A stretch of 64,000 bases of DNA from Gordonia sihwensis NBRC 108236 (GTDB lineage: Bacteria > Actinomycetota > Actinomycetes > Mycobacteriales > Mycobacteriaceae). The notes beneath the pieces are model-generated. The model was given only the letters and a program-made list of their open reading frames with translations. It was not told the DNA's origin and did not search any database. The stretch lies in assembly GCF_000333035.1 (NCBI RefSeq), contig NZ_BANU01000006.1:163082-227081 (forward strand), in the 5' to 3' direction. Positions 47,907 to 58,427 of this stretch are shown one piece after another (positions within the stretch are counted from its first letter, which is position 1; each line of letters starts with the position of its first letter). The position numbers and the translations under genes were made by a program.

Positions 47907-49063
47907 TGCGATGGCTGCGCAAACGCAAGATCATGATCGGCAACCTGGGGCTGGTCGTGGTGATGCTGGTGGGTCTGGCGTTCCTCGCCTTCAACAGTCT
48001 CAGTTGGCGTCCGTGGCAGAGCACGTATCAGGTCATGGTGCATTTCCCGGTCTCCGGCGGCCTGCAGGACACCAGCAAGGTGATGCTGCGCGGCGCCCAG
48101 ATCGGCGAGGTCCGTTCCATTCAGGTCACGCCCAAGAGCGTCGACGTGACTCTCGATCTGCGCGACGACTACAAGATCAACAAGGGAGCGACGTTCTCCG
48201 CACTCGGCCTGTCGGCAGCGGGCGAGCAGTACGTGAACATCACCCCGACCACCGATGACGGCCCGTACCTGCAGGACGGAGATGTGATCCAGGTGGGCCA
48301 GACGCACGTGACGGCGGCCTTCCCGGGGATGCTGCAGTCGACGCTCGACGTCATCAGCCAGATCGATGCGCCGAAACTCACCGCGACGCTCAAGGAACTC
48401 GAGATCGCACTCAACGACCGCGGGCCCAACCAGCTCAAGTCGGTCTTCAACTCCGGAGGCGTGATCTTCGCCGATCTGGCGAAGGTGCTGCCGGAGACCA
48501 CCACCCTGATCAAGAACTCCGGAACGATCCTCAAGACCACGGCGCAGGTCCAACCGGATCTCGGACGCCTCGCCGGCGGGCTCGACTCGCTCTTCGACGC
48601 GACGGTCGCGGCCGACAAGGAACTGCGGACGCTCCTGGGGAACGGACCGGAACAGTTCACGAGCCTCGCCGGATCGCTGGCGACGATCACCGATCCGCTC
48701 AGCGACGTTCTGACCCAGTTCCTCGACGTCGCGCGACAGGGTGCACTGCGCGCGCCGGCGCTGGCGACCCTGTTCCCCGCGATCCGGGACGGGTCCATTC
48801 AGGCACAGAAGATGTTCCACGACGGCGCCTGGTGGGCGCTGGCATCGGTGTATCCGCGGCCGTCGTGCAACTACCAGATCGCTCCGGTGCGTCCGACCAA
48901 GATCCTCGAACTCACCGTGCCGAAGAATCTGTACTGTGTCACCGAGGATCCGACCATGCAGGTCCGCGGGGCGGCGAACGCACCGCGACCGAAGGGCGAC
49001 GACACGGCGGGTCCGCCTCCGGACTACGATCCGAACGCCCGCACGGTACCGCTCGACAAGTGA
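47903..49063 (+). CDS. Mce family protein MceF
   Basis: A 386-residue Mce subunit: one N-terminal helix (MIGNLGLVVVMLVGLAFLAFNSL), MCE domain (YQVMVHFPVSGGLQDTSKVMLRGAQIGEVRSI), helical domain and a C-terminal segment with SCNYQIAPVRP and LYCVTEDPTMQVRG, which resembles the Cys-containing end of actinobacterial MceF. The start is ATG 47903 (ATGA overlap) or 47906. The long upstream frame is within mceE. Confidence 0.94.
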   Translation: MMRWLRKRKIMIGNLGLVVVMLVGLAFLAFNSLSWRPWQSTYQVMVHFPVSGGLQDTSKVMLRGAQIGEVRSIQVTPKSVDVTLDLRDDYKINKGATFSALGLSAAGEQYVNITPTTDDGPYLQDGDVIQVGQTHVTAAFPGMLQSTLDVISQIDAPKLTATLKELEIALNDRGPNQLKSVFNSGGVIFADLAKVLPETTTLIKNSGTILKTTAQVQPDLGRLAGGLDSLFDATVAADKELRTLLGNGPEQFTSLAGSLATITDPLSDVLTQFLDVARQGALRAPALATLFPAIRDGSIQAQKMFHDGAWWALASVYPRPSCNYQIAPVRPTKILELTVPKNLYCVTEDPTMQVRGAANAPRPKGDDTAGPPPDYDPNARTVPLDK

Positions 49064-49073
49064 TGAAGGATTT

Positions 49074-49811
49074 ATGAGTTCAGACGACTCGAAAGACATC
49101 TCGGACGCCCGGCCCGACGACGCAGATGCCGACGACACCGCCGTTGCCATGGACGCCTCGGAGTCCGGCAATGCGGCCAAGCGCGCCGAGCGGAAGGCGG
49201 GCAGGGAGAAGGCCGACAGCGTCTCGGTGACGATCTCGATGCGCCGGGTGAAGCAGGCGATCGTCGGACTGCTCGTCGTCGCCGTGATCGCCGTGATCGC
49301 GGTCGGCGGATGGCAGTTGTACGAGAAGGACCAGAAACTCGCGGCGTTCGACGACAGCAAGGCCGCCGCGTCGAACTTCGTCGGCACGTACTTCCAGGCG
49401 ATGAGCGGTCCCAATGCGGACGCCAAGTCGCTGCGCGACGCGGTGGGCCCGCTCAGCACCGGTGAGTTCAAGAAGCGACTGGACTCGGACGCGGTCGTCA
49501 GCACCGAGTTCATGAAGGAGAACAAGGTCGAGAACATCAAGACCACGGTGACCTCCTCGATGGTCGAGTCCTTCAGTGCCGATCAGGCGACGGTGGTCCT
49601 CGGTGTGGACGTGACGGGCACCAGCGCCATCAGCACCACCGGAGGCAAGAATGCGATCCTGCTCCAGCTGAACATGAAGAAGGTCGACGGCGACTGGCTC
49701 GTGAGCGCGATCGAGGCAGGTCCCGGAGTCACCGTCGGCTCTCAGCAGGCGCAGCAGCAGATCCCGACACCCGCCCCGACGCAGACGCCCGCGCCGGTCC
49801 CCGGCGGATAG
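49074..49811 (+). CDS. Mce-associated membrane protein (Mam)
   Basis: A 245-residue bitopic protein. An acidic then basic cytoplasmic segment of about 60 residues precedes one helix (AIVGLLVVAVIAVIAVGGWQLY). An SnoaL/NTF2-like exported domain follows (FVGTYFQAMSGPNADAKSLRDAVGP; LQLNMKKVDGDWLVSAI), with a Pro/Gln/Thr tail. Mam proteins accompany mce operons and stabilise the transporter. ATG 49074 follows GAAGGA. Last gene of the mce operon, convergent with treY. Confidence 0.9.
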   Translation: MSSDDSKDISDARPDDADADDTAVAMDASESGNAAKRAERKAGREKADSVSVTISMRRVKQAIVGLLVVAVIAVIAVGGWQLYEKDQKLAAFDDSKAAASNFVGTYFQAMSGPNADAKSLRDAVGPLSTGEFKKRLDSDAVVSTEFMKENKVENIKTTVTSSMVESFSADQATVVLGVDVTGTSAISTTGGKNAILLQLNMKKVDGDWLVSAIEAGPGVTVGSQQAQQQIPTPAPTQTPAPVPGG

Positions 49812-49838
49812 CCACCCGGATAGCCGTCCCGCGGCGGC

Positions 49839-52154
49839 TCAATCCGCCGGTTCGAGGACGGCCAGCGGACCGTCGCCCAGGAGGACGTCCGCACCGACGG
49901 TTCCGGTGAACACCGCGCCGGTGACGGCATCGCGCCAGGTTCCGGCGGGCAGTTCCACCTGGGCGGCAGCTCTGGTCTCGGCGCCGGTGAACATCAGGGC
50001 CAGCCGAACCGCGACGAGGACCACCTGCGGTTCGCCGTCGCGGCCGCGCGCGAAGCTGACGATGTGCGAGGCGCAGACCCCGCGCGCGGGGACGTCGATG
50101 AAGTCGCTGCCCGGGGCGAGGGCACCCGGATGCCTGCGCCGGACCGCCAGAGCGGTCCGCACGGCCTGGAGCTTCGGATGGTCGAGGCGCTGACCGTAAT
50201 CGACAGGCCGCCGGTTGTCGGGGTCGGTCAGCGAATGGTCCCACCACTCGGTGCCCTGGTACACGTCGCCGACACCGGGCAGCAGGAGCGACAGGGCCTT
50301 GCGCGAGATCGACTCGGCGCGGCCGGCGTCGGCGATGAGTGCGACGAACGCGGCGATCAGCTCCGCCGCGAAACCGTGCTGCAGACTCGTCAGCCACTGC
50401 TGAACGGCCGACTCGGCAGCGTCGTCCACGTCGGTCCACGACGACACGATGCCGTTCTCCCGCATGGACTTGCGCGCGAACTCCGCGAGTCGACGGGCCA
50501 GGTCGGCGTCCGGCCGGCCCTCGTCGGGCCACACGCCGACCACGTTCTGTAGGAGGAAGTAGCACATCACCGGGTCCGGCGGCGGTGCGATCCGCTGCAG
50601 CTCGTCGACCAGGATCCGCCACCGTTGGGGCGTCTGTGCGATCACCGCGATCCGGGCGCGGACGTCCTCGCTGCGTTTGGTGTCGTGCGTCGACAGTGCA
50701 GTCAGCGCCCGCGGCCAGTGGGCCGCACGCTCGGTCATCCGCGCATGGAAGTCGTTGCGGTTCACGGCCGGGACCCGCGGATTGCATCCGAGTTCCTGCG
50801 TGGAGACCAGCCGTGCGGTGCGGTGGAACCCGATGTCCTCGGTGGCCTTGCCGTAGACCGCGACCGCGGCTTCGCCGAGTCGGGCGACCGCTTCCGGAGC
50901 GTAGTCCGGGTCGTGGAAGGCGTCACGGAGGACGTCGAACCCCGGTGACAGGATCGGACTGGCGTCCCGCAGCCGTTCGATGTCGGCCAACACCGTGCTT
51001 CGCAGCGAGGGGTAGTCGGGACGGGCGACCGACGCGGAGCAGATCATCAGGGCGGCGGCCTGCTGCACGAGGTGGGCGCGAACGTGCGGCGCACGCCGGC
51101 AGAGCAGATCGCCGACGCGCTGGAGTCGGTCGGGGAACAGGTCCACGAGCACGGTCTGGCGAAGTGCGCGCGCCAGAGCGCCGAGTTCGCCGCCGCCCGG
51201 GACGCCGGAGACGGATTTGAAGGTCTCGTCGAGTTCCACCATCCCCGTCGGTGCGGTGAAGCGGGCTTCGATCAGCCGGAGCTGGTCGTATCCGGTGGTG
51301 CCGTCGACGGGGAGGGCGGGGTCGAGCCGCTCGCCGATCGCGAGCCCCTTCTCTATGTAGAGGAGCCGATGGTCGCCGAGATCGGCGCGCAGCCGCCGGA
51401 GGTAACCGGCGGGATCGCGCAGCCCGTCCACGTGGTCGACGCGGACGCCGTCCACCAAGTCGTCGGCGATCAGTTCCCGGAGCCACGAGTGCGTCGCGTC
51501 GTAGACTTCCGGAACCTCCTGCCGCAGTGCGGCGAGCCCGTTGACGGCCAGGAACCGGCGGTAGCCGATGCGGCGGCTGTCGTGCCGGACGAGGCGGTAC
51601 CGCTGGCGGGCGTGCACCGCGTGCGGGTCGTCGCCGGGTGACGCGGTCCCCGGGGCGGTGGGTACGGCGAGCGTGCCGAGGACCAGCCGTCCGCGCTCGT
51701 CGAGTCGCAGATCGGCGAGGTCCTCGTCGCGGCCGAGGTAGGGCAGGTTGACGATCCCGCCTGCGGCCTCGGTGTCGAGATCGAAGTACTCGGCGTACCG
51801 GGAGTCCAGGCCGTTCACCAGCACGTCCGACCACCAGGGATTGTGATCGGGGTCCGCGATTCCGACGTGGTTGGGGACGATGTCGAGGATGACGCCGAGT
51901 CCGAGGGCCCGGGCGTGCTCGCGAAGCAGCCGGTAGCCGTCGGGCCCGCCGAGAACACCGGAGATCCGCCCTGGCGGGCACCAGTCGTAGCCGTGCCGCG
52001 ATCCGGGCATCGCCTCCAGGACGGGGGAGAGGTAGAGGTGACTGACACCGAGTTCGCACAGATGAGGCAGGATCCCGGCCACCTCGGCGAACGTGAAGTC
52101 AGGCGTGAGCTGGATGCGATAGGTGGCCACCGGGTCGGCGGGGGTGCCGGCCAT
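49839..52154 (-). CDS. treY: maltooligosyl trehalose synthase
   Basis: A 771-residue GH13 enzyme that converts the reducing end of maltooligosaccharides to an alpha,alpha-1,1 linkage. Visible: YRIQLTPDFTFAEV at the N-terminus, ILDIVPNHVGI (region I), DGVRVDHVDGL (region II, nucleophile Asp), LYIEKGL (region III, acid Glu) and LSTHDTKRSEDVRAR (region IV). TreZ, which releases trehalose, and TreX are not adjacent, unlike the treX-Y-Z order of M. tuberculosis; the mce operon lies where treZ would be. Length is normal, so TreY looks functional. Confidence 0.95.
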   Translation of the reverse strand: MAGTPADPVATYRIQLTPDFTFAEVAGILPHLCELGVSHLYLSPVLEAMPGSRHGYDWCPPGRISGVLGGPDGYRLLREHARALGLGVILDIVPNHVGIADPDHNPWWSDVLVNGLDSRYAEYFDLDTEAAGGIVNLPYLGRDEDLADLRLDERGRLVLGTLAVPTAPGTASPGDDPHAVHARQRYRLVRHDSRRIGYRRFLAVNGLAALRQEVPEVYDATHSWLRELIADDLVDGVRVDHVDGLRDPAGYLRRLRADLGDHRLLYIEKGLAIGERLDPALPVDGTTGYDQLRLIEARFTAPTGMVELDETFKSVSGVPGGGELGALARALRQTVLVDLFPDRLQRVGDLLCRRAPHVRAHLVQQAAALMICSASVARPDYPSLRSTVLADIERLRDASPILSPGFDVLRDAFHDPDYAPEAVARLGEAAVAVYGKATEDIGFHRTARLVSTQELGCNPRVPAVNRNDFHARMTERAAHWPRALTALSTHDTKRSEDVRARIAVIAQTPQRWRILVDELQRIAPPPDPVMCYFLLQNVVGVWPDEGRPDADLARRLAEFARKSMRENGIVSSWTDVDDAAESAVQQWLTSLQHGFAAELIAAFVALIADAGRAESISRKALSLLLPGVGDVYQGTEWWDHSLTDPDNRRPVDYGQRLDHPKLQAVRTALAVRRRHPGALAPGSDFIDVPARGVCASHIVSFARGRDGEPQVVLVAVRLALMFTGAETRAAAQVELPAGTWRDAVTGAVFTGTVGADVLLGDGPLAVLEPAD

Positions 52155-52196
52155 ACCTGTCCTCCGATCGCCTGCACTGGCCCCGGAGGTGAGGCG

Positions 52197-54353
52197 TCAG
52201 TGGATCTCCGGGCCGGTCCACGGCAGTGCCGCGGAGAGCTGACGCGACAGTTCCCGGGTGAGGCTCCGGACGTAGGTCGCGCTCAAGTGGTGATAGTCCT
52301 TGTACACGATGATGTTACCGACCACGGCGGGGCAGAAGTCGGCGGTGCAGAGCCCGTCGGAGAGGTCGAGCCGATGGAACAGCGGGTTGCGCGCGGCGTA
52401 GTCGGTCGCCGGATCGACCGGATGCAGTGCGCTGGTCCGCACCGTGCCGCACGAGCGCGCGGTGCCGCCTGCGGCGAGGCACTCGGGTGTGTTGATCGGC
52501 CCGCGGTCGTTGTGCGGCCACGGATCGTCGCGGATTCCGACGACGGGGATCCCGGCGCCGGTCAGTTCGTCGAAGATCCCGATGTACCCCTGCGGGACGT
52601 GATCGGCGGCGCCCGACGGGTCCGGCCGCGTCGAGTTCGTGAACACCGCGTCGGGGCGAGTCCGTTCGAGGTCGGCCATCACGTTGAGAATCCAGGTGCG
52701 GCACTCGGGATACGGCGTGCCCTCCAGCTTCGTCGGGTTCTCGTCGGACGTCAGCGGGCAGCCCATTTTGAGATAGGTGAGGACCTTGAATCCGTTGGCC
52801 TTGCCGATCGCGTCGAGGGCACCGATCCACATCTCGGCGTGCGAGCCGCCGGCGAGGGCGAGGGTCCTGGTGCCGTGCGGGTCGCCGTAGACGCCGATCG
52901 CGGGCTCGGTCGCGGCGAAGTCGCTCATGAATCCGTCCGGGCCGGTCTGCGGAAGGTCGTCGGCCACCGCGAGCGGCGTCGGCTGCGGGTCGAGTGCTGG
53001 AACGGGCGCGTTCTCGAGCAGGGCGCGGGCACCCGGATACAGGGCGGGGTCGAGGTTCGCGGTGTCGACGGTGACCGTCGCCATGTGACGGTCCCACGCC
53101 CGAATGGCTCCGGCAGTCCCGGCGGACATCGCGACCAGCATGACGGTCAGGATCGCGGCGTAGGTGATCCGCGGGTGCGCCGGCCACCGGATGTGCGCCA
53201 TCGACGAGCGGCCGCCGCCGCGCAGCGGATCCTCCACGTACCGTTTCATCAGCCACGCTAGTCCCAGGGAGACGGCGAGGATGCCCGCGCCTTCGAGGAC
53301 GTTCGCGTGCTGCGTTCCGCGCCAGGTGAGATAGAAGATCAGCAGCGGCCAGTGGATCAGATACAGCGAGTACGACAGTCCGCCGAGCCACACGGCGGGC
53401 CGGCTCGCGAGCATCCGGTTCGCGGCCGGCGCCGGGCGGTCGGAGGCCTGACCGGCCCAGATGACGAGGAGCGTGGCCCCCACCGGAACCCAGGCGAGCG
53501 CTCCCGGGTATTCGGCGACACCGTCGATCCACCAACCGCAGGTGGCGATCAACACCAGCGCTGCGACGGTGACCGCGCTGCGGATGCGGTCGGCGATGGG
53601 CCACCGCGGCATCCAGATCGCCAGGAGCCCGCCCACCAGCGGCTCCCACAGGCGCGAGCGCGTGTCGTAGTAGTTGAAGGGCTGATCGACGTGCAGCCGG
53701 TGCTGCGCCCAGACGAACGAGGCGACGGCGACGGCGGCGACGACGACCGCGAAGACACCGCGGATGACGCCTGCGCGGGTCAGCATCTCGTAGCGGCGGC
53801 CCGCCACCTTGATCAGTCCGGCGATGGCGAGCAGGACGATCAGGGCGCCGACGAAGAACTGGCCCTGCATGGACATGGACCAGAGGTGCTGCAGCGGGCT
53901 GTTCGCTGAGCTCGCGGCGAGGTAGTCCTGAGAGTTCTTCGCGAGGTAGTAGTTCTGGTAGTAGAGCGCGCTCGCGAAGGTCTCACGGCCGATGTTGAGC
54001 CAGCGGGTCTGTGCGATCACCAGGACTGTCAGGATCACGACCCCGATGAGCACCGTGTACAGCGCGGGCAGGAGTCGTTTGAGCAGACGCTGGAACCGCG
54101 GCCAGGGGTTGATCGTCTCCGCGAGCCCGAAGCTGACCGACTGGCTGTGAATGGTGTGCCGCAGGAGCGAGCCGATGAAGAAGTAGCCCGAGAGAGTGAG
54201 GAACACGTCGACGCCGCCGGAGACCCGGCCGAACCAGACGTGGAAGCATGCGACCAGGGCGATGGCGATGCCGCGGAGACCGTCGAGGTCTGAACGATAG
54301 GCGGGCACCGTCGGGGCCGTTGCCGTGGCAGGGCGATCGGTGGACGCGGGCAC
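52197..54353 (-). CDS. membrane acyltransferase 3 with SGNH domain (OafA/Rv1565c type)
   Basis: A 718-residue protein. The N-terminal half is a ten-helix acyltransferase-3 domain: [21 protein letters not shown] at the start, then [19 protein letters not shown]. The C-terminal part is an extracytoplasmic SGNH domain with [16 protein letters not shown] and a terminal [13 protein letters not shown] (Asp/His). Such enzymes O-acylate envelope glycans or lipids; the acceptor is unknown. Positional equivalent of Rv1565c. Start is ATG 54353. Confidence 0.93.
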   Translation of the reverse strand: MPASTDRPATATAPTVPAYRSDLDGLRGIAIALVACFHVWFGRVSGGVDVFLTLSGYFFIGSLLRHTIHSQSVSFGLAETINPWPRFQRLLKRLLPALYTVLIGVVILTVLVIAQTRWLNIGRETFASALYYQNYYLAKNSQDYLAASSANSPLQHLWSMSMQGQFFVGALIVLLAIAGLIKVAGRRYEMLTRAGVIRGVFAVVVAAVAVASFVWAQHRLHVDQPFNYYDTRSRLWEPLVGGLLAIWMPRWPIADRIRSAVTVAALVLIATCGWWIDGVAEYPGALAWVPVGATLLVIWAGQASDRPAPAANRMLASRPAVWLGGLSYSLYLIHWPLLIFYLTWRGTQHANVLEGAGILAVSLGLAWLMKRYVEDPLRGGGRSSMAHIRWPAHPRITYAAILTVMLVAMSAGTAGAIRAWDRHMATVTVDTANLDPALYPGARALLENAPVPALDPQPTPLAVADDLPQTGPDGFMSDFAATEPAIGVYGDPHGTRTLALAGGSHAEMWIGALDAIGKANGFKVLTYLKMGCPLTSDENPTKLEGTPYPECRTWILNVMADLERTRPDAVFTNSTRPDPSGAADHVPQGYIGIFDELTGAGIPVVGIRDDPWPHNDRGPINTPECLAAGGTARSCGTVRTSALHPVDPATDYAARNPLFHRLDLSDGLCTADFCPAVVGNIIVYKDYHHLSATYVRSLTRELSRQLSAALPWTGPEIH

Positions 54354-54468
54354 TGTCGTTGGTTTCTCTCTCCGGGCACGGGCCTCCCGGGCGGGTGGCC
54401 GCCTCAGTAATCTACGTGCCCGCCTGCGCCGGACGAAATCTCGGCCTGCGGCGGGTGCGGTGCGCGGG

Positions 54469-55035
54469 TCAGTGCGTCTGTGCGGCGCTGCGGGCCCGGG
54501 CGCCGTCGAGGATCACCTCGAGCGCGTCGTCGAACTCCGCGTCGAAGACCCGGCCGGACGGTCCGGTGACGCCGAGCCGCTCCATCTGTGTCCGGGTCTG
54601 CTCCTCGATCGTCAGACCGATGGTCAGCTGGCAGATGGCCGTCGCCAGACCCGACTGGGCCTGGCGGTCGAGGCCGCCGCGGGCGGCGATGTCGGCGATC
54701 ACCGTCTCGATGCCGCGGTCGGCCAGTCCCGACGCCCAAGCCGAGGAGACCACCTCGGCGCTGTCCGGGACGGCGAGCAGCGCCTGGCGCATGTCCGTCG
54801 CCAACCGGTGCAGATCGGCGAGCCAGTCGATGTCCTCGGACGCCCCGGGAACGGTCGAGAGGATGTCTTCGGCGAGCGCGGCGAGCATCGACTGCTTGTT
54901 CGGGAAGTGCCAGTACAGCGCGTTCGGCCGGACGCCGAGATCTGATGCCAGCCGCCGCATCGTGAGATCGGCGAGGCTGTGCTCGGCGAGGATGGCCCGC
55001 GCCGCAGCGAGAATGTCCGATCTCGTGTTGCTCAC
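54469..55035 (-). CDS. bioQ: TetR-family regulator, probable biotin repressor BioQ
   Basis: A 188-residue TetR protein. The N-terminal helix-turn-helix is clear ([47 protein letters not shown]). The C-terminal ligand domain is all-helical. It is divergent from bioA, with three 17-bp palindromic sites in the shared 127-base gap. TetR-type BioQ represses biotin genes in Corynebacterium and Mycobacterium, so BioQ is the likely identity. Starts at GTG 55035. The name rests on context and on the sites. Confidence 0.8.
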   Translation of the reverse strand: MSNTRSDILAAARAILAEHSLADLTMRRLASDLGVRPNALYWHFPNKQSMLAALAEDILSTVPGASEDIDWLADLHRLATDMRQALLAVPDSAEVVSSAWASGLADRGIETVIADIAARGGLDRQAQSGLATAICQLTIGLTIEEQTRTQMERLGVTGPSGRVFDAEFDDALEVILDGARARSAAQTH

Positions 55036-55058
55036 ACCGCCACCCTATCCTGACCTGC

Positions 55059-55118
55059 CCTGTACGTCGTACAGGCGTCTCCTGTACATCGTTCAGGACG
55101 TCCTGTACGGTGTCCAGG
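55059..55118. promoter_or_regulatory. three phased 17-bp BioQ-type operators
   Basis: Sites at 55059-55075, 55081-55097 and 55102-55118 share CCTGTAC-N3-GTnCAGG. The first is a perfect palindrome; the others have one mismatch in the right arm. Spacing of 22 and 21 bases puts all three on the same DNA face. The core TGtAC-N3-GTnCA resembles reported BioQ boxes (TGAAC-N3-GTT type). They lie 24-104 bases before the bioQ and bioA starts. Confidence 0.8.
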
Positions 55119-55162
55119 AATCGAGGAATCCGTGTGGGATGTGCAACGAACAGGAGGCCGGT

Positions 55163-56497
55163 ATGGACCAGACCACCATCGCGCAGATCGATGCGAAGCA
55201 CGTCTGGCACCCGTACGGCGGCTTCCCGTCCAGTACGCGGCCGCTGGTGGTGCGGGACTGCGCGGGCGTGCACATCCGGCTCGCCGACGGCACCGAACTG
55301 ATCGACGGGATGAGCTCGTGGTGGTCGGCCGTTCACGGCTACCGTCACCCGCGACTCGACGCGGCGCTCGCCGAACAGGCCCGTCGTATGTCGCACGTGA
55401 TGTTCGGCGGGCTCACACATGAGCCCGCGGCGAGACTGGCCCAGACGCTGGTGAGCCTGACTCCCGATCCGCTCCAGAAGGTCTTCTTCGCCGACTCCGG
55501 TTCGGTGTCGGTGGAGGTCGCGGTGAAGATGGCGGTGCAGTACTGGCGCAGTCGCGGGCGCAGCGAGAAGCACCGCCTGCTGACCTGGCGGGGCGGCTAC
55601 CACGGCGACACCTTCGCGCCCATGAGCGTCTGCGATCCCGAGGGCGGCATGCACTCGATGTGGCGCGGAGTGATCGCCGAGCAGGTCTTCGTCCCCGCGC
55701 CTCCGGACGCGCGTGCGGGTGCGTCCGCCGACGAGGCCTACCTGACCATGTTCGACGCGCAACTCGAACTGCATCGCGATCGACTGGCCGCAGTGATCGT
55801 CGAACCGGTGGTCCAGGGTGCCGGCGGGATGCGGTTCCACTCGCCGTCGCTGATCGCGGGGCTGCGGCGACTGTGCGATCGCCACGACGTGCTGCTGATC
55901 TGCGACGAGATCGCCACCGGCTTCGGCCGGACCGGCACCCTTTTCGCGGTCGACGCCGCGGCCGTCAGCCCCGACATCGTGTGCGTGGGGAAGGCGCTGA
56001 CCGGCGGCTACCTGACGCTGGCCGCCACCCTCACCACCGATGAGATCGCCGCGACCATCAGCCGCGGCGAGGCGGGAGGTCTGGCACACGGACCGACCTT
56101 CATGGCCAACCCACTGGCCTGCGCGGTCGCCTGTGCGTCCCTGGAGGTACTCGCCGAATCGGACTGGCGGACGCGCGTGCCGCAGATCGGCCGCCGGCTC
56201 AGCGCGGGGCTGGCGTCGTTGACCGAGGTGGCAGGCGTCGCCGACGTACGCACACTGGGGGCGATCGCGGTGATCGAGCTCGATCGCGAGGTCGACGTCG
56301 CTGCGGCCACCGACGCGGCGATCGCGCGCGGAGTGTGGGTGCGGCCGTTCCGAAACCTGATCTACGCCATGCCGCCGTACATCATCACCGATGCACAGAT
56401 CGACGTGCTGACAGCAGGCATGACCGCGGCGGCGAGGGCGTCGGTGGAGGCGTCGGTGGAAGCAGACACCCGCGAGGACGAGGAGTTGGCATCATGA
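55163..56497 (+). CDS. bioA: adenosylmethionine-8-amino-7-oxononanoate aminotransferase
   Basis: A 444-residue class III PLP aminotransferase using SAM as amino donor to make DAPA from KAPA. Visible: [19 protein letters not shown], the Asp-containing [15 protein letters not shown] and the PLP-lysine in [19 protein letters not shown] 55163 follows AGGAGG; ATG 55139 upstream has no such site. First gene of bioA-F-D, with overlapping ends, under the triple operator. Confidence 0.96.
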   Translation: MDQTTIAQIDAKHVWHPYGGFPSSTRPLVVRDCAGVHIRLADGTELIDGMSSWWSAVHGYRHPRLDAALAEQARRMSHVMFGGLTHEPAARLAQTLVSLTPDPLQKVFFADSGSVSVEVAVKMAVQYWRSRGRSEKHRLLTWRGGYHGDTFAPMSVCDPEGGMHSMWRGVIAEQVFVPAPPDARAGASADEAYLTMFDAQLELHRDRLAAVIVEPVVQGAGGMRFHSPSLIAGLRRLCDRHDVLLICDEIATGFGRTGTLFAVDAAAVSPDIVCVGKALTGGYLTLAATLTTDEIAATISRGEAGGLAHGPTFMANPLACAVACASLEVLAESDWRTRVPQIGRRLSAGLASLTEVAGVADVRTLGAIAVIELDREVDVAAATDAAIARGVWVRPFRNLIYAMPPYIITDAQIDVLTAGMTAAARASVEASVEADTREDEELAS

Positions 56498-57624
56498 GCG
56501 CACCGTGGCTGGCGGACATCGCCGCGCGGACCCTGAACGCAGGACTGCACCGGGAACCCGTGGTGCGCCAGGCCGGAGCGACCGAGATCAACCTCGCGTC
56601 CAACGACTACCTCGGGCTGTCGAGCCATCCGGACGTGATCGCCGGGGCACACGCCGCACTCGACCGGTGGGGTGCGGGCTCCACCGCCTCCCGTCTGGTC
56701 GCGGGAACCACGCAGGCGCACATCGACTTCGAGAACGACCTCGCTGAGTTCCTGGGTTTCGAAGCCGCTCTGGCCTTCTCGTCCGGGTATCTGGCCAACG
56801 TCGGCGCGATCACCGCGCTCGTGGGCCGGGGTGATCTCATCGTGAGCGACACCGGAGCGCACGCCTCGCTGATCGACGGATGCCGGCTGTCGCGGGCGCG
56901 CGTGGAAGTGGTGCCGCGCGGCGACGCCGATGCCGTGGAGCGAGTGCTCGCCGCACGGTCGGAGGAACGCGCGCTGGTCGTGACGGATTCGATCTACAGC
57001 ATCGACGGCCGGATCGCTCCGCTCCGCGAGTACTACGACACGGCCACTCGGCACGGCGCGATCATGCTCGCCGACGAGGCGCATGCGCTGGGCGTGCGCG
57101 GCCCCGGCGGGCGGGGAGTCGCGGCCGAACAGGGACTGTCCGGCGCTCCCGGTCTGGTGATCACGACGGTCGGGTCTAAGTCGCTCGGTGCACAGGGCGG
57201 CATCGTTCTCGGCACGCATCTGCTCCGCGAGCATCTCATCGACCATGCCCGGACCTTCATCTTCGACACCGGTCTCAACCCGGCCGCCGTCGGGGCGGCG
57301 CATGCGGCGCTGCGCATTCTGCGCGGCGATCCGCAGATGCCCGACCGGCTCCGCGCCGGAGTGCGCCGGCTCGCCGCCGCCTGCGGTGGCGGGATCCCCG
57401 ACGCCGCAGTGGTGTCGCTGATCGTGGGCGACCCGGTGGCCGCGGTCGACGCCGCCGCGCTGTGCCGGGAGCAGGGCGTCTTCGTCGGATGCTTCCGACC
57501 GCCGTCGGTGCCCGAGGGCACTTCACGGTTGCGCCTGACCGTCCGCGCCGACCTCGATGACGCCGACCTCGACTTCGTGGCCTCAGTCGTGACCGGCGCG
57601 CTGCGCCGGGTGGAGGCCGCATGA
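56494..57624 (+). CDS. bioF: 8-amino-7-oxononanoate synthase
   Basis: A 376-residue alpha-oxoamine synthase condensing pimeloyl thioester and L-Ala to [31 protein letters not shown], the [17 protein letters not shown] segment and the PLP-lysine in [13 protein letters not shown] are all present. Starts at ATG 56494 with a 4-base overlap with bioA, and overlaps bioD the same way. Confidence 0.96.
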   Translation: MSAPWLADIAARTLNAGLHREPVVRQAGATEINLASNDYLGLSSHPDVIAGAHAALDRWGAGSTASRLVAGTTQAHIDFENDLAEFLGFEAALAFSSGYLANVGAITALVGRGDLIVSDTGAHASLIDGCRLSRARVEVVPRGDADAVERVLAARSEERALVVTDSIYSIDGRIAPLREYYDTATRHGAIMLADEAHALGVRGPGGRGVAAEQGLSGAPGLVITTVGSKSLGAQGGIVLGTHLLREHLIDHARTFIFDTGLNPAAVGAAHAALRILRGDPQMPDRLRAGVRRLAAACGGGIPDAAVVSLIVGDPVAAVDAAALCREQGVFVGCFRPPSVPEGTSRLRLTVRADLDDADLDFVASVVTGALRRVEAA

Positions 57625-58319
57625 CCGCGCGGATCATGGTCGTCACCGGCACGTCGACGGATGTCGGCAAGACGGTCGCGGTCGCTGCGCTGGCGGCCGC
57701 CGCCCAGGCCGCCGGACTCCGCGTCGGCGTGTGCAAGGCCGCGCAGACGGGGGTCGCGCCCGGCGAACCGGGCGACCTCGACGAGGTGCGCCGCCTGGCC
57801 GGACCGATCCCGGTGCGCGAGCCGGCACGGTATCCCGAGCCGCTGGCCCCCGAGACCGCCGCCGCGCGGGCCGGAATGGAGCCGGTGACACTCGATGCGA
57901 TCGCCTCGGCGACCGAGGGACTCGCCGCCGTCACCGATCTGGTGCTGGTGGAAGGTGCGGGCGGCGTGCTGGTGCGACTCGGTCCGGACTTGACCGTGCT
58001 CGGCGTCGCCCGCCGACTCAGCGCGGAGATGCTGGTGGTCGCGGACCCGGGGCTCGGAACTCTCAACCACACCGAACTCACCGCGCGGGCGATCGCCGCA
58101 GCCGGGGTGAGGCTGCGCGGTCTGGTGATCGGTTCCTGGCCCGGCGAACCGGATCTCGCGATGCGGTGCAACCTCGCCGACCTTCCACGGCTGACGGGAG
58201 CGCCGATCGTCGCGACCGTCCCCGCAGGGGTCGGGCGGTCACCGGCCGACGACTTCCGCGCCGCCGCACCGAAGTGGGTCGACGCCTCGCTGTTCCACGT
58301 GGACGCGACCTGTTCATGA
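57621..58319 (+). CDS. bioD: dethiobiotin synthetase
   Basis: A 232-residue P-loop ATPase that carboxylates and cyclises DAPA to dethiobiotin. The P-loop is [13 protein letters not shown] at about 6-18; CKAAQTG and [14 protein letters not shown] follow. ATG 57621 overlaps bioF. A 108-base gap with AAGGAGA separates it from bioB. Confidence 0.96.
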   Translation: MTARIMVVTGTSTDVGKTVAVAALAAAAQAAGLRVGVCKAAQTGVAPGEPGDLDEVRRLAGPIPVREPARYPEPLAPETAAARAGMEPVTLDAIASATEGLAAVTDLVLVEGAGGVLVRLGPDLTVLGVARRLSAEMLVVADPGLGTLNHTELTARAIAAAGVRLRGLVIGSWPGEPDLAMRCNLADLPRLTGAPIVATVPAGVGRSPADDFRAAAPKWVDASLFHVDATCS

Positions 58320-58427
58320 CGCCGAGAACGCGCCGCACAGCGCCGGCCGAGGGGGATACGCCCTCACCCGGGGCGTCACCGGCACGTTCCTAGAAACCTC
58401 ACACCCATTCACGAAGGAGATCTCCCC

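Noticed and set aside
47120..49546. 808-residue minus-strand ORF opposite mceE-mceF
   Set aside because: Antisense shadow of the mce genes with no domain.
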